A stretch of 64,000 nt of DNA from CAXXOK01 sp963675655 (GCA_963675655.1 OY776489.1:930001-994000), one strand, 5' to 3'; shown: positions 1 to 8,554, counted from the stretch's first letter. Made by a program: numbers and translations. The notes: a model not told the origin generated them from the sequence alone.

Positions 1-1
1 G

Positions 2-418
2 AATACGTCTGTTTCAGAGAAGGGAAATACGGAGATACCAGACTTTTGGAAACAATGTGGTGCAGATGGTACATTTGATATTCTTAAAAAGCATTCTAAA
101 ACACATGATACCTATGGTGTTTGTGCTCCGATTTCCAAGGAAGAAACTCATTTTAACTATGGCATTGGTATGCCGTATGATGGTGGAAGCATTCCGGAAG
201 GGTTTCGTGTTTGGGATGTGACCCCTACCCTTTGGGCAGTATTTAAGTGCATCGGATCAGACGGTACGTGCATTGGAGAGACATGGGATCGGATTTTCAA
301 AGAGTTTTTACCATGCTCGGAATATAACATGTTGGACGATACTGATTTTGAATTGTATTCGGAGAACAACTCTCCTGACTGTTTTTGTGAAATTTGGATA
401 CCAGTAGAGAAAAAATAG
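2..418 (+). CDS. GyrI-like/AraC effector-binding domain protein, C-terminal part
   Basis: The frame is open from the first complete codon of the window and stops at 416-418, so the start lies to the left. The visible 138 residues have the pattern of the GyrI-like small-molecule-binding fold: a DFW-K segment, then YGVCAPIS, then FNYGIGMPYDG, and a final strand with EIWIPV. This domain is usually the C-terminal half of AraC-family regulators or stands alone. Without the N-terminus I cannot tell which. It ends just before a hairpin terminator and is probably unrelated to the integrase that follows on the other strand. Confidence 0.7.
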   Translation, partial: NTSVSEKGNTEIPDFWKQCGADGTFDILKKHSKTHDTYGVCAPISKEETHFNYGIGMPYDGGSIPEGFRVWDVTPTLWAVFKCIGSDGTCIGETWDRIFKEFLPCSEYNMLDDTDFELYSENNSPDCFCEIWIPVEKK

Positions 419-478
419 CGTTGCGTAAAATGAGAATAAGGTAGCGCTGAAACTTCTATGTAACCTCCGAATAAGCAT

Positions 479-507
479 CCACCGGCCTAGCCGGTGGTTT
501 TAATTTT
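479..507 (+). terminator. Rho-independent terminator
   Basis: An 8-bp stem (CCACCGGC / GCCGGTGG) with a 3-nt loop is followed by TTTTAATTTT. It lies 60 nt after the GyrI-like gene and ends that transcript. Confidence 0.85.
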
Positions 508-704
508 CTCTTCAAATCTGCTTTTCTCAGCTCATAAAACGGCCTCATTTTCGCGTATGAACAGTTTGCTCATCAAGGCGGGCATTCTCGTATTTTATTG
601 ATTAGCAGAAAATCTGTTCATAAATCGTGCGGGTTCGGGGCCATTTCGGTCGTCTTTGGGAACATTTGCTAATACGATGCTTTTTTCTCCCCCCCCCGAA
701 TCTG
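508..704. other. Non-coding stretch before the integrase end
   Basis: No supported gene is seen here. It holds imperfect repeats around TTTGCTAATA and TCTGCTAATA and a run of nine or so C at 689-697. Being beside the integrase it could contain an old attachment site, but I cannot define one. Confidence 0.3.
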
Positions 705-866
705 CTAATAAACGCAAGGATGATTTACAAACTGGACGGACTGGAGAACTTTGGCGAGCAAGGATGTGTCCTTGGCCAGAGGTGCCGCCAGGGCGCTAAC
801 ATCGGCGATGGGCGGTGCTGCTTGCACAGGAGCGGGATTACGGACAGGCGTCGGATTTGCGCGCAT
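705..866 (-). CDS. Small hypothetical protein downstream of integrase
   Basis: A 53-residue frame starts with ATG 12 nt after the integrase stop and has a good ribosome binding site (GGGAGG, 5-6 nt upstream), so it looks translated and coupled to the integrase. The N-terminal half is rich in Pro and Ala (PTPVRNPAPVQAAPP) and the second half could form a short helix. No family is recognised. It may be a truncated gene of the same element, since integrases of integrative elements are often followed by small accessory genes. Confidence 0.4.
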   Translation of the reverse strand: MRANPTPVRNPAPVQAAPPIADVSALAAPLAKDTSLLAKVLQSVQFVNHPCVY

Positions 867-878
867 GCAACCCTCCCG

Positions 879-2126
879 CTAGAAGCTCGCTTCCATTTCC
901 GAGGCAAGGTTCTTGCGATCCTCGTCCAGAATATGCGCGTATCGCTTCGTGACCATATCGGGTGTATTCCAGCCGCCGTCACCCTGTACCGCCTTCACGT
1001 CGCCTTTGGAGAGCTTCAGCTTAAGGCCTGCGCTTGTATGACGGATACTGTGGAATACGATGCCCTCCGCGGGAACATCCGGGTCGTTCATGGCGGTAAG
1101 AACGTCTTTGAAGCGTTGGTTCAGATGCTCTGTCATGATGGGTCGTCCGTTGGCCTGACAGATCATCAAACCATAATCCATATACTCGTCAGTGCCAAGT
1201 TCCTCCTTCAGCCTTTCCTGCATCCGGCGCAGGGTTTGCAGCTTCTGTGTAACGGTATCGGGCAGATAGACGTTGCGTATGCTGCCCTCGGTCTTGGGCT
1301 GTTTGAGGATGATGACCGTCCGTGTACAGGGGAACAGGTTCGGGAAACGGAACTTCACATCCATCTTCGGCAGCTTTTCCAGCAGGGTCTTGTCTACACG
1401 GTCAATCACACGGTCTATGTACAGCATCTGGTTATCCACATCGAAGCGTTCCCACTGTGTGCCGCCCACTTCGCCGCCGCGCATACAGCAGGCGAAGGAT
1501 AGCTGCATGGCGCAGTGCATCAGGTAATAATCGTAGATATCCGGGCGGTCGGTGAATTCCAGCACCTTGTGGAACTGCTCCGGCGTGAGTGCGTCGCGCT
1601 TTTTCTCCTTGTGCTCTGGGAGCGTTGCATTGAGAAACGGGTTTTTGGCGATGTACTCCCATTTGACCGCCTGATTGAAAGCGCAGCGCAGCACCTTGTG
1701 AATGTCATGGATGATCAACGGACTGATTTTCGAGCGTTCCATGCGGTTCATGCTGGCGGCGGGTTCCGCCGGATGCAGCAGAAAGTGATAGTAATCATCC
1801 ACTGTCTTGGTGCGGATGTTCCGCAGCGGCTTGTCGCCCATATAGGGATAAACGTAGTTTTCCAGCAAGCCCACATTGCCGTCGTAGGTGGAAGCCACCC
1901 ATCTCTTTTCACCGTATTTGTCAACAAACTCATACAAGAACTCACTGACGGTGAGATTGTTACGGTCAATATGGGTGTTTTCGGAAATCTCGTACTCAAG
2001 CTGTGCCTTACGGGCTTTTGCCGCGGTATAGCTCAGTCCGGATTCCCATACCTGATGTCTGTTCGTGCCCTCGCCCTCGTAGTAGCCCAGGGCATAGACT
2101 TTTCCTCTTTTGACGATTGATGCCAT
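879..2126 (-). CDS. Tyrosine recombinase / integrase
   Basis: A 415-residue site-specific recombinase of the lambda integrase family that would cut and rejoin attachment sites. The N-terminal arm-binding and SAM-like core-binding regions cover roughly residues 1-165. The catalytic residues are all visible: Arg216 (in MRGGEVGG), Lys278 (QPKTEGS), His359 and Arg362 (HSIRHTSAG), Trp386 in the usual His/Trp position, and Tyr396 (KRYAHIL). The frame extends 12 codons further upstream, but MASIVKRG at 2126 is the conventional start of this family. Length is normal and no break is seen. No conjugation or phage genes follow directly, so it probably marks the edge of a degraded integrative element. 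Confidence 0.9.
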   Translation of the reverse strand: MASIVKRGKVYALGYYEGEGTNRHQVWESGLSYTAAKARKAQLEYEISENTHIDRNNLTVSEFLYEFVDKYGEKRWVASTYDGNVGLLENYVYPYMGDKPLRNIRTKTVDDYYHFLLHPAEPAASMNRMERSKISPLIIHDIHKVLRCAFNQAVKWEYIAKNPFLNATLPEHKEKKRDALTPEQFHKVLEFTDRPDIYDYYLMHCAMQLSFACCMRGGEVGGTQWERFDVDNQMLYIDRVIDRVDKTLLEKLPKMDVKFRFPNLFPCTRTVIILKQPKTEGSIRNVYLPDTVTQKLQTLRRMQERLKEELGTDEYMDYGLMICQANGRPIMTEHLNQRFKDVLTAMNDPDVPAEGIVFHSIRHTSAGLKLKLSKGDVKAVQGDGGWNTPDMVTKRYAHILDEDRKNLASEMEASF

Positions 2127-2176
2127 TGTATGGCTCCTTGCCGCAGATGACAATCTGAACAAAGACTGCCCGTTAA

Positions 2177-2287
2177 AAACTTTATGAACGCGTCAGCTTC
2201 AACAAGGAAGAAACATTCTACATTGATGTCGAAGAAGGCAGTATATTCCTAATATCTGGGCAAGCAAATCCCGAAAGATTTAAATAA
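2177..2287 (+). pseudogene. 3' fragment of an unknown gene
   Basis: An open frame without a start runs to TAA at 2285-2287 and reads like a true protein end (FNKEETFYIDVEEG, then SIFLISG, then NPERFK). It begins just where the integrase gene starts on the other strand. This suggests that insertion or deletion at the integrase end removed the rest of the gene. The family is not recognised. Confidence 0.35.
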
Positions 2288-2383
2288 TTACCTTCATCGC
2301 TTATATGGCATGCAACCGGCTTGCTTTTGATGCCGTATCATGGTACCGTGATGGAAAACCATGCGGAAGGAGGGCTATAGGAA

Positions 2384-2746
2384 ATGGATATCCGGAAATC
2401 TGCCGAGGATTACCTTGAGATGATGTTGATTCTTAGCGAAAAGCACGGGTATATTCGATCGATCGATATAGCGGAGGAATTGGGTGTGAAAAAACCCAGC
2501 GTTTCCTACGCAACAAAGCGGCTGAAAGAAAACGGATATATCACTATGGACGAGAATAGCTTAATCACCCTGACCGATGCCGGCATGGAAATTGCCGTGC
2601 GAATGTATGAGCGTCATAAGCTTTTAACAAGCGTTTTAATCAACTTGGGTGTGGATGCGGAAACAGCCCGCACAGACGCTTGCAAGATTGAGCATGACCT
2701 GAGCGCTCAAACCTTCGAGGCAATTCGGAAACATGTGAAACCTTGA
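2384..2746 (+). CDS. DtxR/MntR-type metal-dependent transcriptional regulator
   Basis: A 120-residue repressor of the DtxR family, which binds DNA when loaded with Fe2+ or Mn2+. Residues 1-65 form the winged helix (IRKSAEDYLEMML, SIDIAEELGVKKPSVS, a wing near ITMDEN). Residues 66-118 are the short dimerisation and metal-binding helices with ERHKLL and DACKIEHDLS, which carry the usual Glu/His ligands. It lacks the SH3-like third domain, as in MntR-type members. A strong ribosome binding site (AAGGAGG) precedes ATG by about 14 nt. It heads a region in which matching palindromes recur before several operons, so it is a likely regulator of them, together with the paralogue at 4802-5200. Confidence 0.9.
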   Translation: MDIRKSAEDYLEMMLILSEKHGYIRSIDIAEELGVKKPSVSYATKRLKENGYITMDENSLITLTDAGMEIAVRMYERHKLLTSVLINLGVDAETARTDACKIEHDLSAQTFEAIRKHVKP

Positions 2747-2839
2747 CAACAAACGTATAAACAGAATATGTGCAAACCAACGTCGCGGCATTGTATGAAC
2801 GGCGTTGTTTCCATTTACGCTCAAGTTGCCGGCGGTATC

Positions 2840-2868
2840 TTGATGAGCCGGTTTTAGCATGCTATGAT
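2840..2868 (+). promoter_or_regulatory. Sigma-A-type promoter before HMA-like gene
   Basis: TTGATG (2840-2845) and TATGAT (2863-2868) are spaced by 17 bp on the plus strand. The metal operator starts 2 bp after the -10 box, so a bound repressor would block initiation. Confidence 0.6.
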
Positions 2869-2870
2869 AG

Positions 2871-2894
2871 CATGGTTAGATTTCTCTAACCATG
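2871..2894 (+). promoter_or_regulatory. DtxR-type operator, site 1
   Basis: Perfect 9-bp arms (CATGGTTAG and CTAACCATG) flank 6 bp. The GGTTAG/CTAACC core matches the half-sites known for DtxR/IdeR operators but with wider spacing. The same GTTAG-N6-CTAAC pattern recurs at 5599, 8556 and 13258. Confidence 0.75.
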
Positions 2895-2980
2895 GCGTGA
2901 GATTCGTTGTTGGTGTACGCCAACAGTGAAAGGAGCCGACTGCTTCTGTACCGGTATCGCATCTCGCTGATGATTGGGCG

Positions 2981-3342
2981 GTGAACGACGTGGGACAATA
3001 CTATGCGATAGGTGTTCTTGCCGCAATAGTAGGCATGCTTTATATCTTGAAAAGCTATTTGATGAAACTCGTATGCGGTTTTCCGCAGCATAAAAAACCA
3101 CAAGCCGTTTAGGTGAAAAGCCGTACCCATATCAGGCAACATTAACGATTAACGGCACAACGAGCCGTGATTTTAGCAAACGGGCCAGAACTGCGTTGGA
3201 GGCTATTGAAGGAGTTCGGACAGAAGCGGATGTGTTTGGAGAACACATCATTGTTCAAATGAAGCGGAGTATACACGACGAAATACTCCGCCCAACCGTG
3301 GAAAACCTCGGGTCTCATTCTGTTTTGAAAATCACCAGATAA
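2981..3342 (+). pseudogene. Frameshifted membrane-anchored HMA-domain protein lacking the metal cysteines
   Basis: Two overlapping frames together make one small protein. The first (GTG at 2981 or 2990, to TAG at 3110-3112) gives a membrane helix (YYAIGVLAAIVGMLYIL) and a basic linker. The second, open from 3094 and ending at 3342, gives a ferredoxin-like heavy-metal-associated domain beginning near KPYPYQATLTI. Related clostridial proteins have this layout in one frame. The shift falls at the A6 run 3092-3097. In the HMA loop the usual GMTCxxC reads GTTSRDFS, so both cysteines are gone. It lies directly after a promoter and metal operator. It may be a decayed gene, a slippage product or an assembly error. 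Confidence 0.55.
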
Positions 3343-3406
3343 ACGGCGCCAAATAACTGTTATAAAGTGACGAGCAGTATTTAGTTTGCGCGGTTTCTGG
3401 TTCAAT

Positions 3407-3444
3407 AGCAGGTCAAGTACTTAACAGTAATTGACCTGCTTTTT
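3407..3444. terminator. Terminator between HMA-like gene and MATE gene
   Basis: A 10-bp perfect stem (AGCAGGTCAA / TTGACCTGCT) is followed by TTTT on the plus strand. It overlaps the stop codon of the MATE gene and ends plus-strand transcription. On the minus strand the T-tail is weaker. Confidence 0.7.
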
Positions 3445-4801
3445 GCCGCAGGTTGTTAAACTCCTTCTTTACTAGAAACAACGTCCATATAACGATGATA
3501 ATATCGATAGCAAACGAACCGTAATAGATACCAGCCACGCCGATGAGGCGCGGTAAAAACAGCATAACGGGGACATAGAAGATCAACTGCCTCGTAATGC
3601 CGATAACCGCCGCCGGTTTTCCCTTGTCTACAGAGGGGAATAAGGTCATCGCCATAAATATGATCGACAGGACTGGAAGAATCGCCATATATACGCGGAA
3701 CTGTGTAAGCTGCATGGCCGTGAACAGCTGGTCCTTAAGCATCAGGCCGAGGATAGCGTCCGGCATGGCCATGGATAGAATCCAGCAGGGCAGGGTTAGC
3801 AGCATCGCAGCAAAAGCAAAGATTTTATACGAGCGGATGACCCGGTCGTACTGTTTGGCTCCGTAGTTGATCCCGATCACCGGCTGTAGCGCGCGCATCA
3901 AGCCGAACACGGGCGTAAGGAAGAAGGTAAAAATCCGATATATTACGCCGTAAAACGCGATATCGGCCGTTGTGCCGTAGTTGGAAAGCGCGTTGAATAC
4001 GAAAACCGCTTGAATCAGTGACATCACACTCATGATCAGCGACGACATTCCCAGCCGGAGAATTGATGTACCAATCGTCTTATCCCAGCGCAGGGAGAGC
4101 AGTTTGGTTTTAAATGTAGCAAAGCCTTTGCTAAAGTACAGCCAGCCGATGACCGTATAAACCATCATGCCGATGTTGGTGCCCCAGGCCGCACCCTTGA
4201 CACCAAAATGGAACACACCCATTAAAATGTAGTTGGCAATCGCGTTTACAACCATACCGATGCCCATCATAACGGCGGCGGATTTCATTTTGCCTTCCGC
4301 TCGCACGATCATATTCCCGGCAAGGCCATAGATCCAGAAGGGCGCACCGAATATAGTGACCCGGAAGTAATCATTCCCTAAACGCAGCGTTTCTCCCGTG
4401 CCACCCATAACGGTGAGTAATTGTTTGGAAAAAAGCAGCGTAAGGACCATATAGAGAGCGGTAATAATAAGCGTAAGCAGGTTCACGTTCCCCATCAATC
4501 GCTCCTGGGTGTGCTTGTCACCGCTGCCCAGCGCAATGCTTAACACTGAGCCCGCGCCCACGCCAACCAGCGACCCAAAGGCAACGCTGATCTGTGAAAG
4601 CGGATATGCCACAGAAACGCCAGCCAAAGCGGTTTCGCCCACAAACCTGCCCACAAACACAACATCCAAAACTGTATTGAATCCATACAGCACCATCGCG
4701 ATAATCGCGGGCCATGATATACTGGCCATGATCTTCCAAAGATTTCCCGTAGCAATGTATTGCTTCTGCATTTCCTTGTTAGCTGTTCCCGTTGTACTCA
4801 T
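3413..4801 (-). CDS. MATE family efflux transporter
   Basis: A 462-residue multidrug and toxic compound extrusion antiporter with about 12 membrane helices in two MatE halves, similar in layout to MepA. Visible hallmarks are the first-helix motif SWPAIIAMVLYGFNTVLDVVFVG, shortened here to its key part (WPAII, then VFVGRFVG), and LQPVIGINYGA in the second half. The ATG directly follows the stop of the upstream DtxR gene and a GGAGGA ribosome binding site lies inside that gene's end, so the two are coupled. In siderophore-type loci such transporters can export the chelator or a toxic metal complex. Its role here is inferred from context. Confidence 0.92.
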   Translation of the reverse strand: MSTTGTANKEMQKQYIATGNLWKIMASISWPAIIAMVLYGFNTVLDVVFVGRFVGETALAGVSVAYPLSQISVAFGSLVGVGAGSVLSIALGSGDKHTQERLMGNVNLLTLIITALYMVLTLLFSKQLLTVMGGTGETLRLGNDYFRVTIFGAPFWIYGLAGNMIVRAEGKMKSAAVMMGIGMVVNAIANYILMGVFHFGVKGAAWGTNIGMMVYTVIGWLYFSKGFATFKTKLLSLRWDKTIGTSILRLGMSSLIMSVMSLIQAVFVFNALSNYGTTADIAFYGVIYRIFTFFLTPVFGLMRALQPVIGINYGAKQYDRVIRSYKIFAFAAMLLTLPCWILSMAMPDAILGLMLKDQLFTAMQLTQFRVYMAILPVLSIIFMAMTLFPSVDKGKPAAVIGITRQLIFYVPVMLFLPRLIGVAGIYYGSFAIDIIIVIWTLFLVKKEFNNLRQKAGQLLLST

Positions 4802-5200
4802 TCAGTCTCCTCCGTCTCGGTTCATATTTTGATTGTGTTCCAGAAAATCGTTCATACTGAGAAGCGTTTCATCGCTCACAACATGCTCCAGCGCGCAGGC
4901 GTCCGACTTCGCTGTTTTGGGGCGAATATGAAGCGCCCTGACCAAAAACCGCCGGATCAGCGCAAACCGATTGGTAAGCAGAACCGCCTTTTGCCTGCCC
5001 TCCTTTGTCAGTAAAACACGGTGCTCCGAATCCCGTTCAATCAGCCGGAGCGCCTGCAATGCGTCCACCGCCGCGCAGACACTGGCTTTACTAACGGATA
5101 ACGCATTTGCGATATCGGATATCCGCGTGCTGCCCTCCTTGGCGGACAGCGCGTGAATCGCCTTGATGTAATGCTCTTTGGACGGTGTAAGGTGATTCAT
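4802..5200 (-). CDS. DtxR/MntR-type metal-dependent regulator (second copy)
   Basis: A 132-residue paralogue of the regulator at 2384. The winged helix occupies residues 1-65 (RISDIANALSVSKASVCAAVDAL). The metal-binding helices follow with DACALEHVVSDETL, which keeps the Glu-His pair. The ATG has a CGGAGGG ribosome binding site. It lies between a truncated ABC gene and the MATE gene in one minus-strand unit whose promoter region carries the palindrome at 5599-5614, so autoregulation is likely. Which metal it senses cannot be told from sequence. The adjacent mntP riboswitch points to manganese, the YbtPQ-like genes point to iron. Confidence 0.88.
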   Translation of the reverse strand: MNHLTPSKEHYIKAIHALSAKEGSTRISDIANALSVSKASVCAAVDALQALRLIERDSEHRVLLTKEGRQKAVLLTNRFALIRRFLVRALHIRPKTAKSDACALEHVVSDETLLSMNDFLEHNQNMNRDGGD

Positions 5201-5278
5201 GAAATCCCTCCGATTCGGATGTGTCCCCGGCGTCCTGCTCGGCGCAACGGTATGTGTTCCGATTCGTAAGGCCGCCTG

Positions 5279-5569
5279 TTATCCTACAATTTCCAGCACG
5301 GTATAGGCGGAAATATGCGCAAGCGCCGTGGAAGCCGCGCAGAAGAGCAGCTTAGCCGCATATTCCGCAAGGCATATCGCCGACCATAGCCATACGCCTT
5401 GTGCCGTTTGGCTCCCCGTAAAGAACATCACGATAATCCCACACACGCCGATATAGGGAACGATGCCTCCGGCGTCGCCCAGGCAGGCACAGAATACCGA
5501 CGGGGTTATGCGTGCTTTGTACGGCCTCGAAAACGAAAAAATCGTTTTCAGCCAGTTTTCCTTTCTCAT
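5279..5569 (-). pseudogene. ABC exporter half-transporter, N-terminal stub
   Basis: About 96 residues matching the first membrane segments of an ABC exporter of the kind encoded at 9716 and 11457 (FSFSRPYKARI at the start, AHISAYTVLE at the end), then an abrupt stop. No further transmembrane or ATPase sequence remains before the DtxR gene 79 nt downstream, so more than 1.4 kb was deleted. The best start is the ATG at 5569 with a GAGGTG ribosome binding site. It still carries the operon's promoter and operator, and the downstream regulator and MATE genes are probably expressed through it. Confidence 0.7.
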
Positions 5570-5598
5570 AACGGGTTTCACCTCTTTGCCTGATAACG

Positions 5599-5614
5599 GT
5601 TAGATTAAACTAAC
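5599..5614 (-). promoter_or_regulatory. DtxR-type operator, site 2
   Basis: GTTAG-ATTAAA-CTAAC, 30 bp before the start of the minus-strand unit that includes the second DtxR gene and the MATE gene. Confidence 0.75.
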
Positions 5615-5710
5615 TCTATACTTGATAAAGTGACGAAATCCGGGCATTCACTCCACACGAACGAAGAAGGCCCCGTTTGGACAACGAAATGCTGATTTCC
5701 GCAGAGCGTT

Positions 5711-7180
5711 TTATGTATGACTGCCCAAAAAGAAGGCTTTTAGCCTGTCTACCCCGGCTTCATCAAGAGGGTACTCCCCGCATACACGCCCTTGATCAAG
5801 ATGCAGAACATAGGTGCAGCTTCGCAGAATAAACTCCAGATCGTGAGAAATTACGAACTGCGTTTTTCCCGTTGTCTGAAGCTTCCTGATATTAGTGGAT
5901 ACCTCGTGCATATGCCGCAGGTCCAGGCCGCTTGTCGGCTCGTCAAAGATGATAATTTCCTTTTCCGAGGCGACCGCGCTCGCAATGGCGACGCGTTGTT
6001 TCTGCCCGCCGGACAGCGACATGGGATGCCGCTCCTTCATCGGTAAAAGATCCAGCTCGGAAAGGATTTCCCCGGCTTTCCCCTCTTCCTTCTCCGGCAT
6101 GCCAAGCAGCACTTCATCCAGCACGCTTTCGGTGAACAGCTGGTGGTTGACGTCCTGCATGACCATGTAGCAGCATTTCAGGCGTGCTTTGCGGTTATAC
6201 ACCCTGCCCTCATCCGTAAGCGTTCCCCGGCAATGCTTTGCAAGGCCGCACAGGCAGCGGGCAAAGGTGGTTTTTCCGGCGCCGTTGGGGCCGATTACGG
6301 CAATAACGCCGCCCCGGGGAATGCGCAGCGCATCGATCCACATCACCGGGGGCTGCCGCTTATAGGCAAATTGGAAATCCGAAAGCAACAGCTGGCGCTG
6401 CGCGCCTGCAAACGTACATCCATCCCGATACAGAGCTTCCAGATATAGCGGTCGCAACCCCATGCCGGCCAGCGCGTTGCAGGGCAGCGCTTTCAACTCT
6501 TCGGCGGTATAAATGCGCTCGATTCTGCCGTTCTTCATATACACAACGTGGTCCGCCAGCTCCCGAAGGTAGTACAGCCGGTGTTCCGCGGCAATCACGG
6601 TTTTGCCCTTTCGTTTCCATAGGGAAATGAGCTTGCGCAGATCCTCTACGGCAGCCGCATCAAGGTTGGAGGACGGTTCATCAAGCACGAAAACATCGGG
6701 GTGGCAGGCGGAAACGGAGGCGCAGGCGATCTTCTGCTTTTCCCCGCCCGACAATTGGAAAATGCTTCTGTCCACAAGCGCTTCGATTTGAAAATCGGCT
6801 ACGGTTTCCGCAATTCGGTCGCTAATTTCATCCTCGGGCAGCCCCCGGTTTTCACAGCCAAACGCAATCTCGCTGGTGGTATCCACATTAAAGAACTGCG
6901 AGCGCGGGTTTTGGAAAACGGAGCCGACCCGTTTGGCGGTTTCATGCAGCGGAAGCTTGCCGATATCCTTGCCGTTAATCAACACCTCGCCAGTCAGGTT
7001 TCCTTCATAATAATGGGGGATCAATCCGTTGATGAGCCGTGTCAGCGTTGTTTTTCCACAGCCGGATTCCCCGCACAGCAGGATCGTTTCGCCGTCTTCT
7101 ATGGTAAGGTTGATATCGTGAAGGCCGCTCCGTTCCTCGCCGCTGGCGTAGGAAAAGGACACGTTATTGAGTTGAATCAT
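5711..7180 (-). CDS. ECF transporter ATPase, fused double cassette (EcfA/CbiO type)
   Basis: A 489-residue protein with two complete ABC ATPase domains, equivalent to EcfA1 and EcfA2 joined. Domain 1 (about 1-235) has Walker A GESGCGKTT, signature LSGGEKQK and Walker B VFVLDEPSSNLD. Domain 2 (about 265-489) has GPNGAGKTT, LSGGQKQR and IIIFDEPTSGLD. It energises uptake through the T component (next gene) and the S component. It is last in the three-gene operon S-T-A, 12 nt after ecfT. No break or missing catalytic residue is seen. Confidence 0.93.
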   Translation of the reverse strand: MIQLNNVSFSYASGEERSGLHDINLTIEDGETILLCGESGCGKTTLTRLINGLIPHYYEGNLTGEVLINGKDIGKLPLHETAKRVGSVFQNPRSQFFNVDTTSEIAFGCENRGLPEDEISDRIAETVADFQIEALVDRSIFQLSGGEKQKIACASVSACHPDVFVLDEPSSNLDAAAVEDLRKLISLWKRKGKTVIAAEHRLYYLRELADHVVYMKNGRIERIYTAEELKALPCNALAGMGLRPLYLEALYRDGCTFAGAQRQLLLSDFQFAYKRQPPVMWIDALRIPRGGVIAVIGPNGAGKTTFARCLCGLAKHCRGTLTDEGRVYNRKARLKCCYMVMQDVNHQLFTESVLDEVLLGMPEKEEGKAGEILSELDLLPMKERHPMSLSGGQKQRVAIASAVASEKEIIIFDEPTSGLDLRHMHEVSTNIRKLQTTGKTQFVISHDLEFILRSCTYVLHLDQGRVCGEYPLDEAGVDRLKAFFLGSHT

Positions 7181-7192
7181 TGCGATAATCTC

Positions 7193-7921
7193 CTACAAGA
7201 ACAGGCAAGCTGCCACAGCGCCCAGTACGATAACAGCAAACACCGCGTCCCATGGCCCAAAGCCGATACGGCATACGTTGGTTCGCTTGTCCGGCCCGCC
7301 GAGGCCGCGGGTCAATGCCGAGGCGGAAAGTTCGTCGCCGATTTTCACCGCGGACATCAGCAGCGGCACCATGCGGTATTCCAGCAGCGCCCTCGGGCTA
7401 CCGCCCGCAGTTCCCACGCCAACACCCCGCATACGCATGGCGTTGTTAATGCTACGGGCTTCCTCCACAACCGTGGGAAAAAACCGGAACATAACGGACA
7501 AGGGAATGATGATTTTCTGCGACACATGCATGCGCTCCATCGCCGCCATAAACTCGCTGACGCGCGTGGTTGCCAACAGGTAATAACCCATCACCACACA
7601 GGGAATAAAGCGCGTAACCACTCCTGAGAACATCACGGCGACGGTGTTCAGGATTCCCGTTGTACTGTAAACAAGAAACACTTCCGCATATCCGGCCAGC
7701 GCAAAAGCTGCGGCATAAAAAACGGCGGCTTTTATCCGTCTGCCTGTAAGCAGAAGGATAAAAGGCACACACGCCAGCACAAGCCGCGGACAGACAGCGC
7801 TGCCCTCAATGCTGCCGCTGATCATCACCGTGCTGATCACCAGCATCATGAACAGCTTCGTACGTGGATCCAGCTTCAACCGAGTATGGGTTGCACCGCT
7901 TTGAAAGAGCTTGACTTCCAT
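7193..7921 (-). CDS. ECF transporter transmembrane component EcfT (CbiQ family)
   Basis: A 242-residue membrane coupling protein with four to five helices and the two cytoplasmic coupling motifs of the family: the Ala-Arg-Gly-type segment reads SINNAMRMRGVG, and the second is ASALTRGLGGP. The start is the ATG at 7919-7921, which shares one base with the stop of the S component (TAATG), giving translational coupling. A longer frame upstream lies inside that gene and is rejected. It links the double ATPase to the S component. Confidence 0.92.
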   Translation of the reverse strand: MEVKLFQSGATHTRLKLDPRTKLFMMLVISTVMISGSIEGSAVCPRLVLACVPFILLLTGRRIKAAVFYAAAFALAGYAEVFLVYSTTGILNTVAVMFSGVVTRFIPCVVMGYYLLATTRVSEFMAAMERMHVSQKIIIPLSVMFRFFPTVVEEARSINNAMRMRGVGVGTAGGSPRALLEYRMVPLLMSAVKIGDELSASALTRGLGGPDKRTNVCRIGFGPWDAVFAVIVLGAVAACLFL

Positions 7922-8502
7922 TAAACGATCCCGGCTCTTTGGAAGTGCTTTTTCAACGTCGCGCGTCCGAGATACGCGCCAATAACCGCACCGATGATTG
8001 TTGTTGCCACCAGAACCAGCAGCATCCATCCGGACATCAGCGACATGAGCTTATCTGTATATTCATTACCGTAGCCGGCGCGCATCTGCTCATAATAGCT
8101 GTCCCGCATAATCCACATGGGAAGCATCGCCCCAAAGGACCACAGCGAGAATACGCAGTAACCGGCAACAGTCTTTTTCCAGCTTTTATACTGGCCGGAT
8201 TTAAAAACAAGATCAGCCAACAGGCCCGCCAAACTGCCGATCACCAGCATCGGCCAGCCGTGCCCTGTCGCGAACATCAGAAGGGCGACGATCACGCCGC
8301 TGATGGTGACCATGCCGAATTTGTTGACCTTCGTCAGGTAAAGCATAAAGGGAATGCCGCCGACGATTGCGATCAGCAGGGGGAGTGCGACCATGAAGAT
8401 GGGGATATAGCCCAGCATGCCGCAGGCGAAAAATACCACGAAGTAGATAGCGGTGAAAATACCGACGTTAATCAGATCCTTAGCGTTGAGTTCATTGTTC
8501 AT
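7921..8502 (-). CDS. ECF transporter S component, Trep_Strep family
   Basis: A 193-residue substrate-specificity component with five to six hydrophobic helices. N-terminal KDLINVGIFTAIYFVVFF and internal GLLADLVFKSGQYKS are typical of the Trep_Strep (TIGR02185-type) group. Members often sit beside EcfT/EcfA and YbtPQ-like exporters in Firmicutes. Equibactin loci in streptococci carry a comparable importer thought to take up a metal-siderophore complex. AAGGAGG lies 12 nt before the ATG, and the operator at 8555-8572 lies just upstream. Confidence 0.85.
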   Translation of the reverse strand: MNNELNAKDLINVGIFTAIYFVVFFACGMLGYIPIFMVALPLLIAIVGGIPFMLYLTKVNKFGMVTISGVIVALLMFATGHGWPMLVIGSLAGLLADLVFKSGQYKSWKKTVAGYCVFSLWSFGAMLPMWIMRDSYYEQMRAGYGNEYTDKLMSLMSGWMLLVLVATTIIGAVIGAYLGRATLKKHFQRAGIV

Positions 8503-8554
8503 CCTGAATCAACCCTCCTTGTTCTGTTGAGAATGCCCGATTGCCTGTGCGATA

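Noticed and set aside
627..2120. Large plus-strand frames across the integrase
   Set aside because: Antisense to a gene with complete catalytic motifs; no family resemblance and no start signals.
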